In this document: positions 49,248-59,072 of the stretch, one piece after another
Layout of the letters: the number at the start of each line of letters is the position of its first letter
How positions within the stretch are numbered: the first letter of the stretch is position 1
NCBI GenBank assembly: GCA_902611145.1
Contig: CACLYO010000003.1
Location: 1 to 64,000 of the forward strand
DNA length: 64,000 nucleotides
Direction: 5' to 3'
Source of the DNA: an uncultured Pelagibacteraceae bacterium
GTDB taxonomy: Bacteria; Pseudomonadota; Alphaproteobacteria; Pelagibacterales; Pelagibacteraceae
Position numbers and translations under genes: made by a program
Notes under the pieces: model-generated
The model's database searches: none
What the model was told of the DNA's origin: nothing
Seen by the model: only the letters and a program-made list of their open reading frames with translations

Positions 49248-50573
49248 ATGTCATTTCCTAAAAAAGCAAAAGTGGTAATAGTTGGTGGAGGAATTCACGG
49301 ACTAAGTACTGCATGGAAACTTTCTGAGACATATAAAAATCCAGGAGATATCATAGTTTTAGATAAAGAAGATACAGCAGCTGGCGCTAGTGGAATTGCT
49401 TGTGGTGTCGTAAGAAATAATTATTTTCAGCCAGCTATGAGAGAATTAATGGCCCATTCTGTTTCAGTTTGGGAAAGTGATCCAAAAGCATGGAAATATA
49501 ATGCTGTAGGATATCTTCAGATATCACCTGAAGTTATGCACGAGGATGTTGCATCAATTTATGAACAGCAAAAAGCAATTGGTTATGAGTCAGAATTTAT
49601 CGAGGGTGAGAAAGATTGTACAAAATATATGAAGGGCATGTTCGATGATTGGCAAGCCCAAGGAATCACTTCTGTACTTCATGAAAAAAAAGGTGGTTAT
49701 GCGTTTAATAAAGATTCTATTAAAGCGCTTGAAAAAAAATCATTAAACAATGGAGTTAATGTTGTTAAAGGAGTAAAAGTTACTGGATTTAAAAGAGGCA
49801 GTAACAGTAAAGCAGTAACAGGTGTAGAAACTGACAAAGGCATAATTGATTGTGAACAAGTTGTTGTTGGTGCTGGTCCATGGGTAAGAGATTTTTGGAA
49901 CATGTTGGAGCTCCCAAAGACTGCAAAAATTAAAGGGCAAGATGGAAAAATTCATGAAACTGAAATGTGGAAATACTGGATGCTTCAAGAAGGAATTATT
50001 GGAGTAGAACCTGATTTTTTAAAAACAAATGATGGCAATCAACCTCCAGTTATACATGTAGATTCTACAGCTCCATTATATTCCGATACAACAAAAAAAT
50101 TAATTACAGATAAAATTTGGGGAATTTATTATAAACCTGACATAGAAGGTTTGGGAGTTCAAGGTGGTACATCTCCATACATAGTTGATAAACATTTTGA
50201 TGAAGTAAATGTAGATCCTTATGGAATAAAATCACCTGAATATCAAACCACTGAAGCATTTAATGAGATGTGGTGTTCTGCATTAGCTCATTGTCAAAAA
50301 AGATTTGAAGGCAAATCTCACTTATATAGAAAAGGTCCATCAGGTGGATTGGGTTGTTTTACTCCAGATTCATTTCCAGTGTTTGATCGATTTTGTGAAA
50401 ATGTTTATTTTATCGCCGACTCTAATCATGGCTACAAAATGATTGGTGTTGGAGAATTAGTAGCTGACGAATTATTAGGTAAAGAAAGAGATTTATTAAA
50501 ACCTTTTAGATTCAACCGATACGAGAAAGGTGAACTACACCCCGCTTCGAGCAGTCCATTTCCGTGGAGTTAA
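49248..50573 (+). CDS. FAD-dependent oxidoreductase (DAO/sarcosine oxidase beta-like)
   Basis: AKVVIVGGGIHGLSTAWKLSETYKNPGDIIVLDKEDTAAGASGIACGVVRNNYFQPAMRELM; begins directly after tdm stop. Confidence 0.85.
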   Translation: MSFPKKAKVVIVGGGIHGLSTAWKLSETYKNPGDIIVLDKEDTAAGASGIACGVVRNNYFQPAMRELMAHSVSVWESDPKAWKYNAVGYLQISPEVMHEDVASIYEQQKAIGYESEFIEGEKDCTKYMKGMFDDWQAQGITSVLHEKKGGYAFNKDSIKALEKKSLNNGVNVVKGVKVTGFKRGSNSKAVTGVETDKGIIDCEQVVVGAGPWVRDFWNMLELPKTAKIKGQDGKIHETEMWKYWMLQEGIIGVEPDFLKTNDGNQPPVIHVDSTAPLYSDTTKKLITDKIWGIYYKPDIEGLGVQGGTSPYIVDKHFDEVNVDPYGIKSPEYQTTEAFNEMWCSALAHCQKRFEGKSHLYRKGPSGGLGCFTPDSFPVFDRFCENVYFIADSNHGYKMIGVGELVADELLGKERDLLKPFRFNRYEKGELHPASSSPFPWS

Positions 50574-50642
50574 ACTTACGTTGTAGACACTAATTAAATT
50601 ATCAGCTAACTTTTATTTTATAAAAAATTTTAAAGGGGAAAC

Positions 50643-52112
50643 ATGACTGATCTAGAAAAACATGTAAATAAAACAGGTAGAGACAAACTTGTAAAAAAAG
50701 TTAGAGAAAAAATTAACGAATTAGGAATTACGTACATTTATTACCAATTTATATCTGTAACAGGACGTGTTGTTGGTAAAGGAATTCCCGCAGACCATTG
50801 GGAAAGAACAGCAGAAAAAGGATTTCAATTGGTTTATGGATCTACCGCCAACTTATTTGTAGACAGACACAAAAATTATATCGGTTACGGTCCTGAAGCT
50901 ATGGAACTTGTTGGTATACCTGACCCTGAAACTTTCTGTCAATTACCTTGGGACAAAAGAATTGGAAGAGTTTTTGTTACATGTTTTAGAAATAGAGAAG
51001 AAAGACAAAATCCAGGTGGACATTTAACTTCTGATTGCAGAGGTAATTTGAGAATTTTTATGGATGAATTTGAGAAAAAACATGGTCTAGAATTAAGAGT
51101 TGGAACAGAACCTGAAATGATGTGGTTGACAAAAAATCCTGACGGAACCCCTACTGGAGCAGGTTTTTCTAAACCATACTGTTATCACATTGATCAATTT
51201 GAGTCATTGAGACCTGTTTTTATGAAAGTGATTGAATACGCTTCAGCCATGGGTTTAGACATGATCCAAGGTGACCATGAAGATGCTCCTGGACAATTAG
51301 AATTAAACTGGACATACGATAATGTTTTAAGAAACGCTGATAGACTTTCTACTTACAGACAAATTTGTGCTCAAGTAGCAAGAGAACATAATTTAATAGC
51401 ATGCTTTATGACAAAACCGTTTATGGGTGTATCTGCAAGTGGTTGTCATACGAACATGTCTCTATGGAAAGGTGGAAAAGTTGTAACAAACAAATTAGGT
51501 AATAAAAAATTACCTGGAGTAGAGGAAGTATTTGGTTATGTGCAAGGAGGCACAAATACTTTTATGCCTGATACTAAAGATATGCAACTACCAGGTAAAG
51601 TTGGTTTACAGTCCATTGCAGGAATAATGGAACACTTGCCTGCTTTAACTGCTTTAGGATCTTCAACAGTCAATTCTTACAGAAGACTTTGGGATCAAGG
51701 TTTCTGGGCTCCAGTTTATGCTGATTGGGGATATCAAAACAGAACTTGTGGTTTAAGAGTGTCAGCTCCTGGAAGATTTGAGTATAGATCGGTTGACTCA
51801 ATGCACAATCCGTATCTACTGGGTGCAGCTTTATTAAAAGCTTGTGACCACGGTATTTCAAAAAATCTAAAACCATCTAAGCCTGAATCTAGAAGTATGT
51901 ATGAAGCTAAAAAAGCTGGTAAAGATGTCAAAAAACTTCCATTAAGTTTAGGAGAAGCTCTGGATAGACTAGCTGAAGACGAAGTAATTAAATCAGCTAT
52001 GCCTGATGAAATGTATAAAGTATTCCACTGGTATAAAAATGATGAATGGGAAAAATTCTTAGGTGCGACTACCCAATGGGATCTGGATACTTATTTAGAT
52101 TGTCTACCATAG
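50643..52112 (+). CDS. gmaS: Glutamine synthetase family: gamma-glutamylmethylamide synthetase (GmaS)
   Basis: GS fold motifs EPEMMWLTKNPDG, GDHEDAPGQLELNW, PFMGVSASGCHTNMSLW, NSYRRLWDQGFWAPVYADWGYQNRTCGLR; followed by mgsABC-like genes. Confidence 0.85.
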   Translation: MTDLEKHVNKTGRDKLVKKVREKINELGITYIYYQFISVTGRVVGKGIPADHWERTAEKGFQLVYGSTANLFVDRHKNYIGYGPEAMELVGIPDPETFCQLPWDKRIGRVFVTCFRNREERQNPGGHLTSDCRGNLRIFMDEFEKKHGLELRVGTEPEMMWLTKNPDGTPTGAGFSKPYCYHIDQFESLRPVFMKVIEYASAMGLDMIQGDHEDAPGQLELNWTYDNVLRNADRLSTYRQICAQVAREHNLIACFMTKPFMGVSASGCHTNMSLWKGGKVVTNKLGNKKLPGVEEVFGYVQGGTNTFMPDTKDMQLPGKVGLQSIAGIMEHLPALTALGSSTVNSYRRLWDQGFWAPVYADWGYQNRTCGLRVSAPGRFEYRSVDSMHNPYLLGAALLKACDHGISKNLKPSKPESRSMYEAKKAGKDVKKLPLSLGEALDRLAEDEVIKSAMPDEMYKVFHWYKNDEWEKFLGATTQWDLDTYLDCLP

Positions 52113-52136
52113 TAGTTATTTAATAAAGGAAAAAAT

Positions 52137-53078
52137 ATGTGTGGAATAGCTGGACTTATACATAGAGGAAAAACTTCAAACGTTGGTGAAGAATTACAAA
52201 ATATGCTTCAAGCATTAAAGCATAGAGGACCTGACTCAACTGGATATGCTCTTTATGCAAATAACGATGGTCAAAACTTTATATTAAGATTTAAAGTGGG
52301 TGAGAATGTTGGAGAAGGTAGTACATCTGTGAATGAAGATGAAAGCGTTTACGACGAAAGAAAAAAAATTGTAGATAAAAAACTTGCAGATTTAGGTGCT
52401 CCTATTATTAAAGAAGAAAAATTAACTCCCTATTCCTATAGATATGAAATTCAATATGGCAAAGATCTAATGTGGTTTTCAAAAGCAATTGAAAGTATTG
52501 AAAATGTTGAAATACTTTCTATTGGAAAATCTCTTGAACTTATAAAAGATCTTGGTGACGCTACTGCTGTATCAGAAAGATATGAATTAAATAAAATACA
52601 AGGAACTCATGGAATAGGCCACGCAAGAATGGCAACTGAATCTGGAGTGGACATTAAGTCAGCCCACCCTTTTTGGGGTTATCCTTTTGCAGATGTTTCT
52701 GTGGTTCATAACGGTCAATTAACAAATTATTGGAACAACAGAAGAGCACTTGAAAATAAAGGAATGCGTTTTATGTCTGAATGTGACTCAGAATTAATTG
52801 CAGTTTTTCTTGCTGAAAAAATGAGAAATGGTGCAACTTTAGAAGAAGGAATGAGGGAGTCGCTTAAGGGGCTTGATGGTGTTTTTACTTACTTTGTTGC
52901 AACAAAAGATTCTTTGGGAATGGCTAAAGATACTATGGCTGCAAAACCATTGGTATTATACGAGTCAGATGATTTAGTTGCAATGGGATCAGAAGAAATT
53001 GCTATTAGGTCTATACTTCCGCAAGAGATAGATACATATGATCCTTTTGATGGAGAGGTAAAAGTATGGCAAACTTAA
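52137..53078 (+). CDS. mgsA: N-methylglutamate synthase subunit A-like class II glutamine amidotransferase
   Basis: MCGIAGLIHRGKTSN N-terminal Cys; LKHRGPDSTGYAL; GIGHARMATESGVDIKSAHPFW; VVHNGQLTNYWNNRR. Confidence 0.87.
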   Translation: MCGIAGLIHRGKTSNVGEELQNMLQALKHRGPDSTGYALYANNDGQNFILRFKVGENVGEGSTSVNEDESVYDERKKIVDKKLADLGAPIIKEEKLTPYSYRYEIQYGKDLMWFSKAIESIENVEILSIGKSLELIKDLGDATAVSERYELNKIQGTHGIGHARMATESGVDIKSAHPFWGYPFADVSVVHNGQLTNYWNNRRALENKGMRFMSECDSELIAVFLAEKMRNGATLEEGMRESLKGLDGVFTYFVATKDSLGMAKDTMAAKPLVLYESDDLVAMGSEEIAIRSILPQEIDTYDPFDGEVKVWQT

Positions 53079-53920
53079 AAACGAGTGAAAAAAAAACAAA
53101 AGCCCAGTCAATGGGTATGCACACTGAAACTTTAACTGGAAAAACTCAACAAAAATTTTTTAATCCAGATGAAGCTGAAAATTTTTATTACTGGGGCACT
53201 TATGATGTAGACTTTAATAAAAGAACTGACCTCGATGTTCAAAATATGGATTGTAAGGAAGCAAATAAAAAAATTGATGAATTGATGAGCGAAGGTTATG
53301 GAACTATAGTAATTAAAAATCCACAAGGAAAACATAGTTTAGGTGTTGGGGTACTTAACAAACTTAATTTAATTTTTGAAGGAAGTTTAGGTTATTTTGG
53401 TGTTGGCTCTATAGATGGGCCGATGGTAAGAGTTAATGGTCGTGTTGGTTGGTCTTGTGCAGAAAATATGATGGCTGGTAAAGTTGTTATAGAAAAAAAT
53501 GCTGGCTCTTGTTTTGGTGCAGCTATTAGAGGTGGTGATTTAATTTGTAAAGGAAGTGTTGGTGCAAGAACTGGAATAGACCAAAAAGGTGGTTCAATAA
53601 TTGTTGGTGGAGATGCTGGTGCGTTTACGGGATTTATGATGCAAAGAGGAAGAATTGTTATTTTAGGTGATGTAGGAATTAACCTTGGAGACTCTATGTA
53701 TGATGGAACAATATATGTTGGAGGAAAAATCGGTTCATTTGGTAGTGATGCGGTAGAAGCTCCTATGACAAAAAATGACATAGACTGGTTAAATAGAAAA
53801 CTTAAAGTAGCTGAAATTGGTGAAAATTTTGATGTATCCAAAATGACTAAAGTGGTTGCTGGTAAAAAACTTTGGAATTACGATGCATTAGAACCTACTG
53901 AGAAAAAAGGAGCTATATAA
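53066..53920 (+). CDS. mgsB: N-methylglutamate synthase subunit B-like (GXGXG domain)
   Basis: Repeated G-rich beta-helix: GSLGYFGVGSIDGPMVRVNGRVGWSCAENMMAGKVVIEKNAGSCFGAAIRGGDLICKGSVGARTG. Confidence 0.87.
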   Translation: MANLKTSEKKTKAQSMGMHTETLTGKTQQKFFNPDEAENFYYWGTYDVDFNKRTDLDVQNMDCKEANKKIDELMSEGYGTIVIKNPQGKHSLGVGVLNKLNLIFEGSLGYFGVGSIDGPMVRVNGRVGWSCAENMMAGKVVIEKNAGSCFGAAIRGGDLICKGSVGARTGIDQKGGSIIVGGDAGAFTGFMMQRGRIVILGDVGINLGDSMYDGTIYVGGKIGSFGSDAVEAPMTKNDIDWLNRKLKVAEIGENFDVSKMTKVVAGKKLWNYDALEPTEKKGAI

Positions 53921-55308
53921 TGGCAAAAAAGAAAAATGGAAAAGCTAACGGTCATTCGAATGGTAAAGGTGAGTTTGCAAAAAGAAATAAGAGTTTATTA
54001 GGATATAATTCCATTTTTACACCTGAAGTAATTGACGATATTCATATTAAAGCTCAACTAGGAAGATACAGAATGCGTGGAATGGCATTAATGAAAAAAA
54101 TTCCAACGTTTGACGATTTAGTTTTTTTACCAGGAACATTAACTAGATTTGTAATTGAAGGTTATAGAGAAAAGTGTGAAACAAAAACTATAATAGGTCC
54201 AGGATGCGAAAATCCGATAGAATTAGATATTCCAGTTTACATAACTGGTATGAGTTTTGGTGCTCTTTCTTATGAGGCTAAAACAGCTTTAGCAAGAGGT
54301 GCTACAATGGCTGGTAGCGCTACTTGTTCAGGAGAAGGTGGAATGATTCCTGATGAAAGAAGATATTCTGAAAAATGGTATTACCAATGTATTCAATCTA
54401 GATATGGATTTAATCCTCATCACGCACAACTAGCAGATGGAATAGAAGTATTTATAGGACAAGGACAAAAAGTAGGAATGGGAGGCCACTTAATGGGTCA
54501 AAAAGTTACTGACCAAGTAGCAGAAATGAGATCTTTACCAGCCGGAATTGACCAAAGATCACCTGCTAGACATCCTGACTGGTTAGGGCCAGACGATTTA
54601 TCTCTAAAAGTTAAAGAGCTTAGAGAATTAACTAAAAATAAAGTACCAATACAATTGAAACTAGGTGCGGCTAAAGTTTACGATGATGTTCGTATGGCTG
54701 CAAAATGTGAACCAGATTCAATTTACTTAGATGGAATGGAAGGATCAACTGGAGCAGGTCCTCACATTGCTGCGGCAAACACTGGTATTCCAGGAATTGC
54801 TGCTATTAGAGAAGCTAGAAGAGCTTTAGATGATGTGGGACAAACTGGAAAAGTAACACTTATTTATGCTGGAGGAGTTAGAGATGGTGCAGATATGGCA
54901 AAAGCTTTAGCTTTGGGTGCTGATGCTATTGCAATTGGAACAGGAGCAATGATTGCTCTTAATTGTAATAAAGAAATACCAGAATCTAATTTTGAAAAAG
55001 AGATGGGCGTTCCAGCTGGTCATTGTTATCACTGTCATACTGGTCGTTGTCCAGTTGGTGTTGCAACTCAAGATCCAAAATTAAGAAAAAGATTAAACCC
55101 TGATGATGCAGCATTAAGAGTATATAATTATTTACATACAATGACTTTAGAAGCACAATTATTAGCAAGAGCTTGTGGTAAAACAAATATCCACTCATTG
55201 GAACCAGAAGATTTAGCAGCATTAACTATGGAAGCATCTGCATTAGCAAAAGTTCCATTATCAGGAACAAATCATACTGTAGGAGTTGATGATTTTCATA
55301 AAATTTAA
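53920..55308 (+). CDS. mgsC: N-methylglutamate synthase subunit C-like (FMN glutamate-synthase domain)
   Basis: ITGMSFGALSYEAKTALARGATMAGSATCSGEGGMIPDERRYSEKWYYQ; KLGAAKVYDDV; GHCYHCHTGRCPVGVATQDP Fe-S cysteines. Confidence 0.9.
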   Translation: MAKKKNGKANGHSNGKGEFAKRNKSLLGYNSIFTPEVIDDIHIKAQLGRYRMRGMALMKKIPTFDDLVFLPGTLTRFVIEGYREKCETKTIIGPGCENPIELDIPVYITGMSFGALSYEAKTALARGATMAGSATCSGEGGMIPDERRYSEKWYYQCIQSRYGFNPHHAQLADGIEVFIGQGQKVGMGGHLMGQKVTDQVAEMRSLPAGIDQRSPARHPDWLGPDDLSLKVKELRELTKNKVPIQLKLGAAKVYDDVRMAAKCEPDSIYLDGMEGSTGAGPHIAAANTGIPGIAAIREARRALDDVGQTGKVTLIYAGGVRDGADMAKALALGADAIAIGTGAMIALNCNKEIPESNFEKEMGVPAGHCYHCHTGRCPVGVATQDPKLRKRLNPDDAALRVYNYLHTMTLEAQLLARACGKTNIHSLEPEDLAALTMEASALAKVPLSGTNHTVGVDDFHKI

Positions 55309-55316
55309 GATTAAAT

Positions 55317-55733
55317 ATGGCAAAAAAGAAAAGTAAAAAAAAATCAAAAATAAAAGATAAAGCTGTAAAAGGCGAGCTAGGAAAAAAGAAAGAAACAGCT
55401 AGAGAAAAAATGATCGGTCAAACTATTGGATACCGATACGATGTAAACTTGCTACCTGATTATGAAAGACTTACTCCATTTTTAAAAAAATATATCGAAG
55501 CAATGGGCTGGGATGATCTTAATTGGCTTGAGGATGTTCATATGGGTTATGAAGAAAATAGACCAGCAGTTTTTGACAGAAATGCAAATGGTTGGGTTAC
55601 AATTCCAAAAAAAATAAAACTTCCTAACAATCAACAAGATAGAGATATGATAGCAAGAGAGCTTCTTGTAAAATTTCAAATGTCGCCTAATCATCCTTTA
55701 GTTGATCTTAAAAAAGCTTACAGAAAATTTTAA
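55317..55733 (+). CDS. Small Lys-rich protein of unknown function linked to mgsABC
   Basis: Open frame with RBS-like context 8 nt after mgsC; MAKKKSKKKSK... then acidic/aromatic domain. Confidence 0.7.
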   Translation: MAKKKSKKKSKIKDKAVKGELGKKKETAREKMIGQTIGYRYDVNLLPDYERLTPFLKKYIEAMGWDDLNWLEDVHMGYEENRPAVFDRNANGWVTIPKKIKLPNNQQDRDMIARELLVKFQMSPNHPLVDLKKAYRKF

Positions 55734-55871
55734 TAACCAAAAAACTCTCCTCTACCTCAGGTTGATAAAATAAAAAAATTAGGCGTTCTGGTTAGGTTTT
55801 TAATCATTGTACATTGCTATTGATAAAATAAAATAGATGAATTGTTATAACAAACATAAAAAGGGGGTTTA

Positions 55872-57272
55872 ATGACTGACGAACTAGGTGCATTAACAAC
55901 CATATTTACAGAATTTTACTACTGGATAACAGTAGTACTCATGTTTTTAATTCACGTGGGTTTCTGTATGTATGAAGTTGGAGCTTCTCGATATAAACAT
56001 CATCAACACACATTAATGAAAAACACAATGCTGATACCATTGGTAACAGTTACGTGGTTTTTATTTGGTTGGTGGATATATTGGGCTTTTCCAACAGGAC
56101 CGGGGCTTGCTCCATCAATAATGAACGGAAGCACGGCTCTGATAACAGATGAATCTACTTTTAGTGCCAAGTGGTACGTGCCAAACAGTAGTTTAATGGC
56201 AGTTAACTTAGGTGATCATATCAGTGGAGTATTCTGGGCAGCGTTTTTATTATTCTCATGGACAGCTGCTTCAATTGTTTCAGGTGCTGTAATTGAAAGA
56301 ATTACAACTTTTGCATTTGGAATACTTGCTATAGCTATTGGATCAGTTTTCTGGACAATAGATGCTGCATGGGGATGGCATTTCGATGGATGGATGCTTA
56401 AATTACTTGGATATCATGATGCTTATGCATCAGGTGTAATTCACGCAATAGCAGGTGGATTTGCATTAGGTATTCTTGTAGTTTTAGGACCAAGATTAGG
56501 AAAATTCACATCAAGTGGAGAACCAAGAAACATAGGACCAAGAAATCCTTGGTTAGTAACAGTTGGACTGTTTCTAATTTATACAGGTTTCTGGGGATTC
56601 TATGCTGCTTGTAATATTCCTATATTCAATCTTGGACCTGAATACGGAATGGAAGGTGTAACATACTTTACCGCAACAAACATATATGTAACTCCAACAA
56701 CATTAAGTGGTATTACTTTTAACTTCTTGATGTCTTTATCAGGAGGATTATTGGCCGGATATGTGATCTCAAAGGGAGATCCTTTCTGGACATACTCTTC
56801 AGGACTAGCGGGTATAATATGTGCTTCTGCAGGTAATGATTTGTACCACCCAATACAATCAATGATTATAGGTATGATCGGTGTTGTTGTTGCATACAAA
56901 ATGCATTACTGGGTTGAACGTAAGTTCAAAATAGATGATGCTGTTGGTGCAGTAGCTGTACATGGTTATGCTGGTTTCGCAGGTCTTATAATTTGCGGAT
57001 TTGTTCTAAATGGATATCCTTCATCAGGATACAGTGTTGGAGCTATGTGGGACGGAGCTACATATGCATCAATCAATCCATTAGGAATGTTCATAGGAGC
57101 AATAATAATGTTCTTTGTTCTGGGTATGTTACCAGGATGGATCTTAGCTAAAATACTTCATGGAATGGGTAAACTTAGAATTCCAAGAGAAGTTGAAATA
57201 GCAGGTATGGACTATGATATAATGGAGGCAGCAAGAGATGACGAAAAATCTGTGGCCTCATCAACTAGGTAA
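55872..57272 (+). CDS. Ammonium/methylammonium transporter, Amt family
   Basis: Approximately 11 TM; ASGVIHAIAGGFALGILVVLGPRLGKF and VAVHGYAGFAGL twin-His; C-terminal cytoplasmic tail. Confidence 0.9.
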   Translation: MTDELGALTTIFTEFYYWITVVLMFLIHVGFCMYEVGASRYKHHQHTLMKNTMLIPLVTVTWFLFGWWIYWAFPTGPGLAPSIMNGSTALITDESTFSAKWYVPNSSLMAVNLGDHISGVFWAAFLLFSWTAASIVSGAVIERITTFAFGILAIAIGSVFWTIDAAWGWHFDGWMLKLLGYHDAYASGVIHAIAGGFALGILVVLGPRLGKFTSSGEPRNIGPRNPWLVTVGLFLIYTGFWGFYAACNIPIFNLGPEYGMEGVTYFTATNIYVTPTTLSGITFNFLMSLSGGLLAGYVISKGDPFWTYSSGLAGIICASAGNDLYHPIQSMIIGMIGVVVAYKMHYWVERKFKIDDAVGAVAVHGYAGFAGLIICGFVLNGYPSSGYSVGAMWDGATYASINPLGMFIGAIIMFFVLGMLPGWILAKILHGMGKLRIPREVEIAGMDYDIMEAARDDEKSVASSTR

Positions 57273-57283
57273 AGGAGGAAAAT

Positions 57284-57505
57284 ATGGCAACAGTAACTAA
57301 TTGGATTGATCACTTAAGCGCTAAAGAAGTGCAGGGTGCTATATATCCAGGTGTTGGATCTGAAGGCATTTTAGTAATCCTTGCTTTCATCATTTGGATA
57401 GGTTGGCATGTTATTTCTGCAAAGCAAGAAAGTGAGAAACACGAAAAGCTTGCAAGAAAAAGACATGGACCAAACGATTGGAAAAGTAACGTTACCGATG
57501 GGTAA
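57284..57505 (+). CDS. Small single-TM protein following Amt
   Basis: GSEGILVILAFIIWIGWHVISAKQESEKHEKLARKRHG; RBS aaaggagg upstream. Confidence 0.7.
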   Translation: MATVTNWIDHLSAKEVQGAIYPGVGSEGILVILAFIIWIGWHVISAKQESEKHEKLARKRHGPNDWKSNVTDG

Positions 57506-57518
57506 TTAATAAAGAATT

Positions 57519-57554
57519 AAGGGCGCACAGTATTTTTTGTGCGCCCTTTTTTTT
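57519..57554 (+). terminator. Intrinsic terminator
   Basis: aagggcgcaca-(8 nt)-tgtgcgccctt followed by T-tract. Confidence 0.93.
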
Positions 57555-57562
57555 ATTTATAA

Positions 57563-57724
57563 ATGGAAGAAAATAAATCAGAAAATAATACAAATAAAAC
57601 TCCTAGTAAAATGGCAAGGCTCACTTGGCCAAAAGCAAAATATGGAGCCATTATAGCTGTATTAATAATAATAGTTGTAAACTTGATTTATTATAAAGAT
57701 TTCTTTTTATCTTTTTTTAATTAA
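57563..57724 (+). CDS. 53 aa single-TM protein (not in ORF track)
   Basis: Manual translation MEENKSENNTNKTPSKMARLTWPKAKYGAIIAVLIIIVVNLIYYKDFFLSFFN*. Confidence 0.45.
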   Translation: MEENKSENNTNKTPSKMARLTWPKAKYGAIIAVLIIIVVNLIYYKDFFLSFFN

Positions 57725-57743
57725 AATTATGCTAAGATAAATT

Positions 57744-59069
57744 ATGTCAAAAAACTTAGCTCAAATTGCAAAAACAAAAAAAATTAAATATTTTCTAATA
57801 AGCTTTGTTGATCTATTTGGAATTTTAAGATCAAAATTAGTACCAGCTAGAGCGATAGCTGACATGCAAAAAAATGGAGCTGGTTTTGCTGGTTTTGCTA
57901 CTTGGCTAGATATGACACCCGCAGATACTGATATGTTTGCAATTCCTGATCCTGATAGCTTAATTCAATTACCTTGGAATAAAGAAGTTGGTTGGTTAGC
58001 TTCAGATTTATGGATGGGAGGTAAACCAGTTAGTGCTTCTCCTAGAGTAATGTTAAATAATCAAATTAAAAATCTTTCTAGAAAAAGTTTAGAAATGAAG
58101 TCAGGTGTTGAATGTGAATATTTTTTGATTTCACCCGATGGATCTGGAATTGCTGATACTAGAGATACTCAATCTAAACCTTGTTATGATCAGTCTGCTT
58201 TAATGAGAAGATATGATCTAATAAAAGAAATTTGTGACAGTATGATTGAATTAGGATGGGGTCCTTATCAAAATGACCATGAGGATGCCAATGGTCAATT
58301 TGAAATGAATTGGGATTATTCAGATTGTTTAATAACAGCAGACAGACATGTTTTTTTTAAATTTATGGTTAAAGCATTGGCGGAAAAACATGGTTTGAGA
58401 GCAACTTTTATGCCAAAACCTTTTGAAAATTTAACAGGTAACGGATGTCACGCTCACGTTTCATTATGGAGTGGTAAAACTAATAAATTTTTAGACAATG
58501 GAAATAGATATGGTCTAAGTAAATTAGCATATAATTTTTTAGCTGGAATAATGCAAAATGCAGAGTCTTTATCTGCCTTTTTTAATCCAACAATCAATAG
58601 TTACAGAAGAATAAATGCACCTCCAACAAAATCTGGTGCTTCTTGGTCACCATCTAGTATTTCTTACTCGGGAAATAATAGAACACATATGATTAGAATA
58701 CCAGATCCAGGAAGGTTTGAATTAAGATTAATGGATGGTTCAGCAAATCCCTATATGTTGCAAGCAGGAATTATTGCTGCAGGTTTATACGGATTAAATA
58801 TGAAACTCGATCCAGGTGAGCCATTAAGTTGCAACATGTATACTGATTATAAAAATTACCCAGATCTAGCCAAGCTTCCTGACGAACTTGAAGAATCTTT
58901 GGATAAACTAGATGAAAATAAAATTCTAAGAGAATCTTTTGGAGATGAGGTAATCAATAGTTATATAAAATTAAAAAAAGAAGAAATTAAAGATTTTTTT
59001 AGGTCTGATTCCTTTGATAAAAAAAGTTCAGTTACTCAATGGGAAAAAACTAATACTTTAGATTGCTAG
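57744..59069 (+). CDS. Second glutamine synthetase-family ligase (not canonical GlnA)
   Basis: IKYFLISFVDLFGILRSKLVPARAI, NDHEDANGQFEMNWDY, FMPKPFENLTGNGCHAHVSLW, INSYRRINAPPTKSGASWSPSSISYSGNNRTHMIRIPDPGRFELRLMDGSANPYM. Confidence 0.88.
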   Translation: MSKNLAQIAKTKKIKYFLISFVDLFGILRSKLVPARAIADMQKNGAGFAGFATWLDMTPADTDMFAIPDPDSLIQLPWNKEVGWLASDLWMGGKPVSASPRVMLNNQIKNLSRKSLEMKSGVECEYFLISPDGSGIADTRDTQSKPCYDQSALMRRYDLIKEICDSMIELGWGPYQNDHEDANGQFEMNWDYSDCLITADRHVFFKFMVKALAEKHGLRATFMPKPFENLTGNGCHAHVSLWSGKTNKFLDNGNRYGLSKLAYNFLAGIMQNAESLSAFFNPTINSYRRINAPPTKSGASWSPSSISYSGNNRTHMIRIPDPGRFELRLMDGSANPYMLQAGIIAAGLYGLNMKLDPGEPLSCNMYTDYKNYPDLAKLPDELEESLDKLDENKILRESFGDEVINSYIKLKKEEIKDFFRSDSFDKKSSVTQWEKTNTLDC

Positions 59070-59072
59070 AAT

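Noticed and set aside
55762-55833. Direct repeat ttgataaaataaaa (55762-55775 and 55820-55833) before the Amt gene
   Set aside because: Low-complexity AT sequence in an AT-rich genome; too weak to claim a regulatory site.
57744-59069. Housekeeping glutamine synthetase glnA
   Set aside because: Shorter GS-like sequence with divergent motifs, located among amine-catabolic genes; more likely a specialised gamma-glutamyl ligase.
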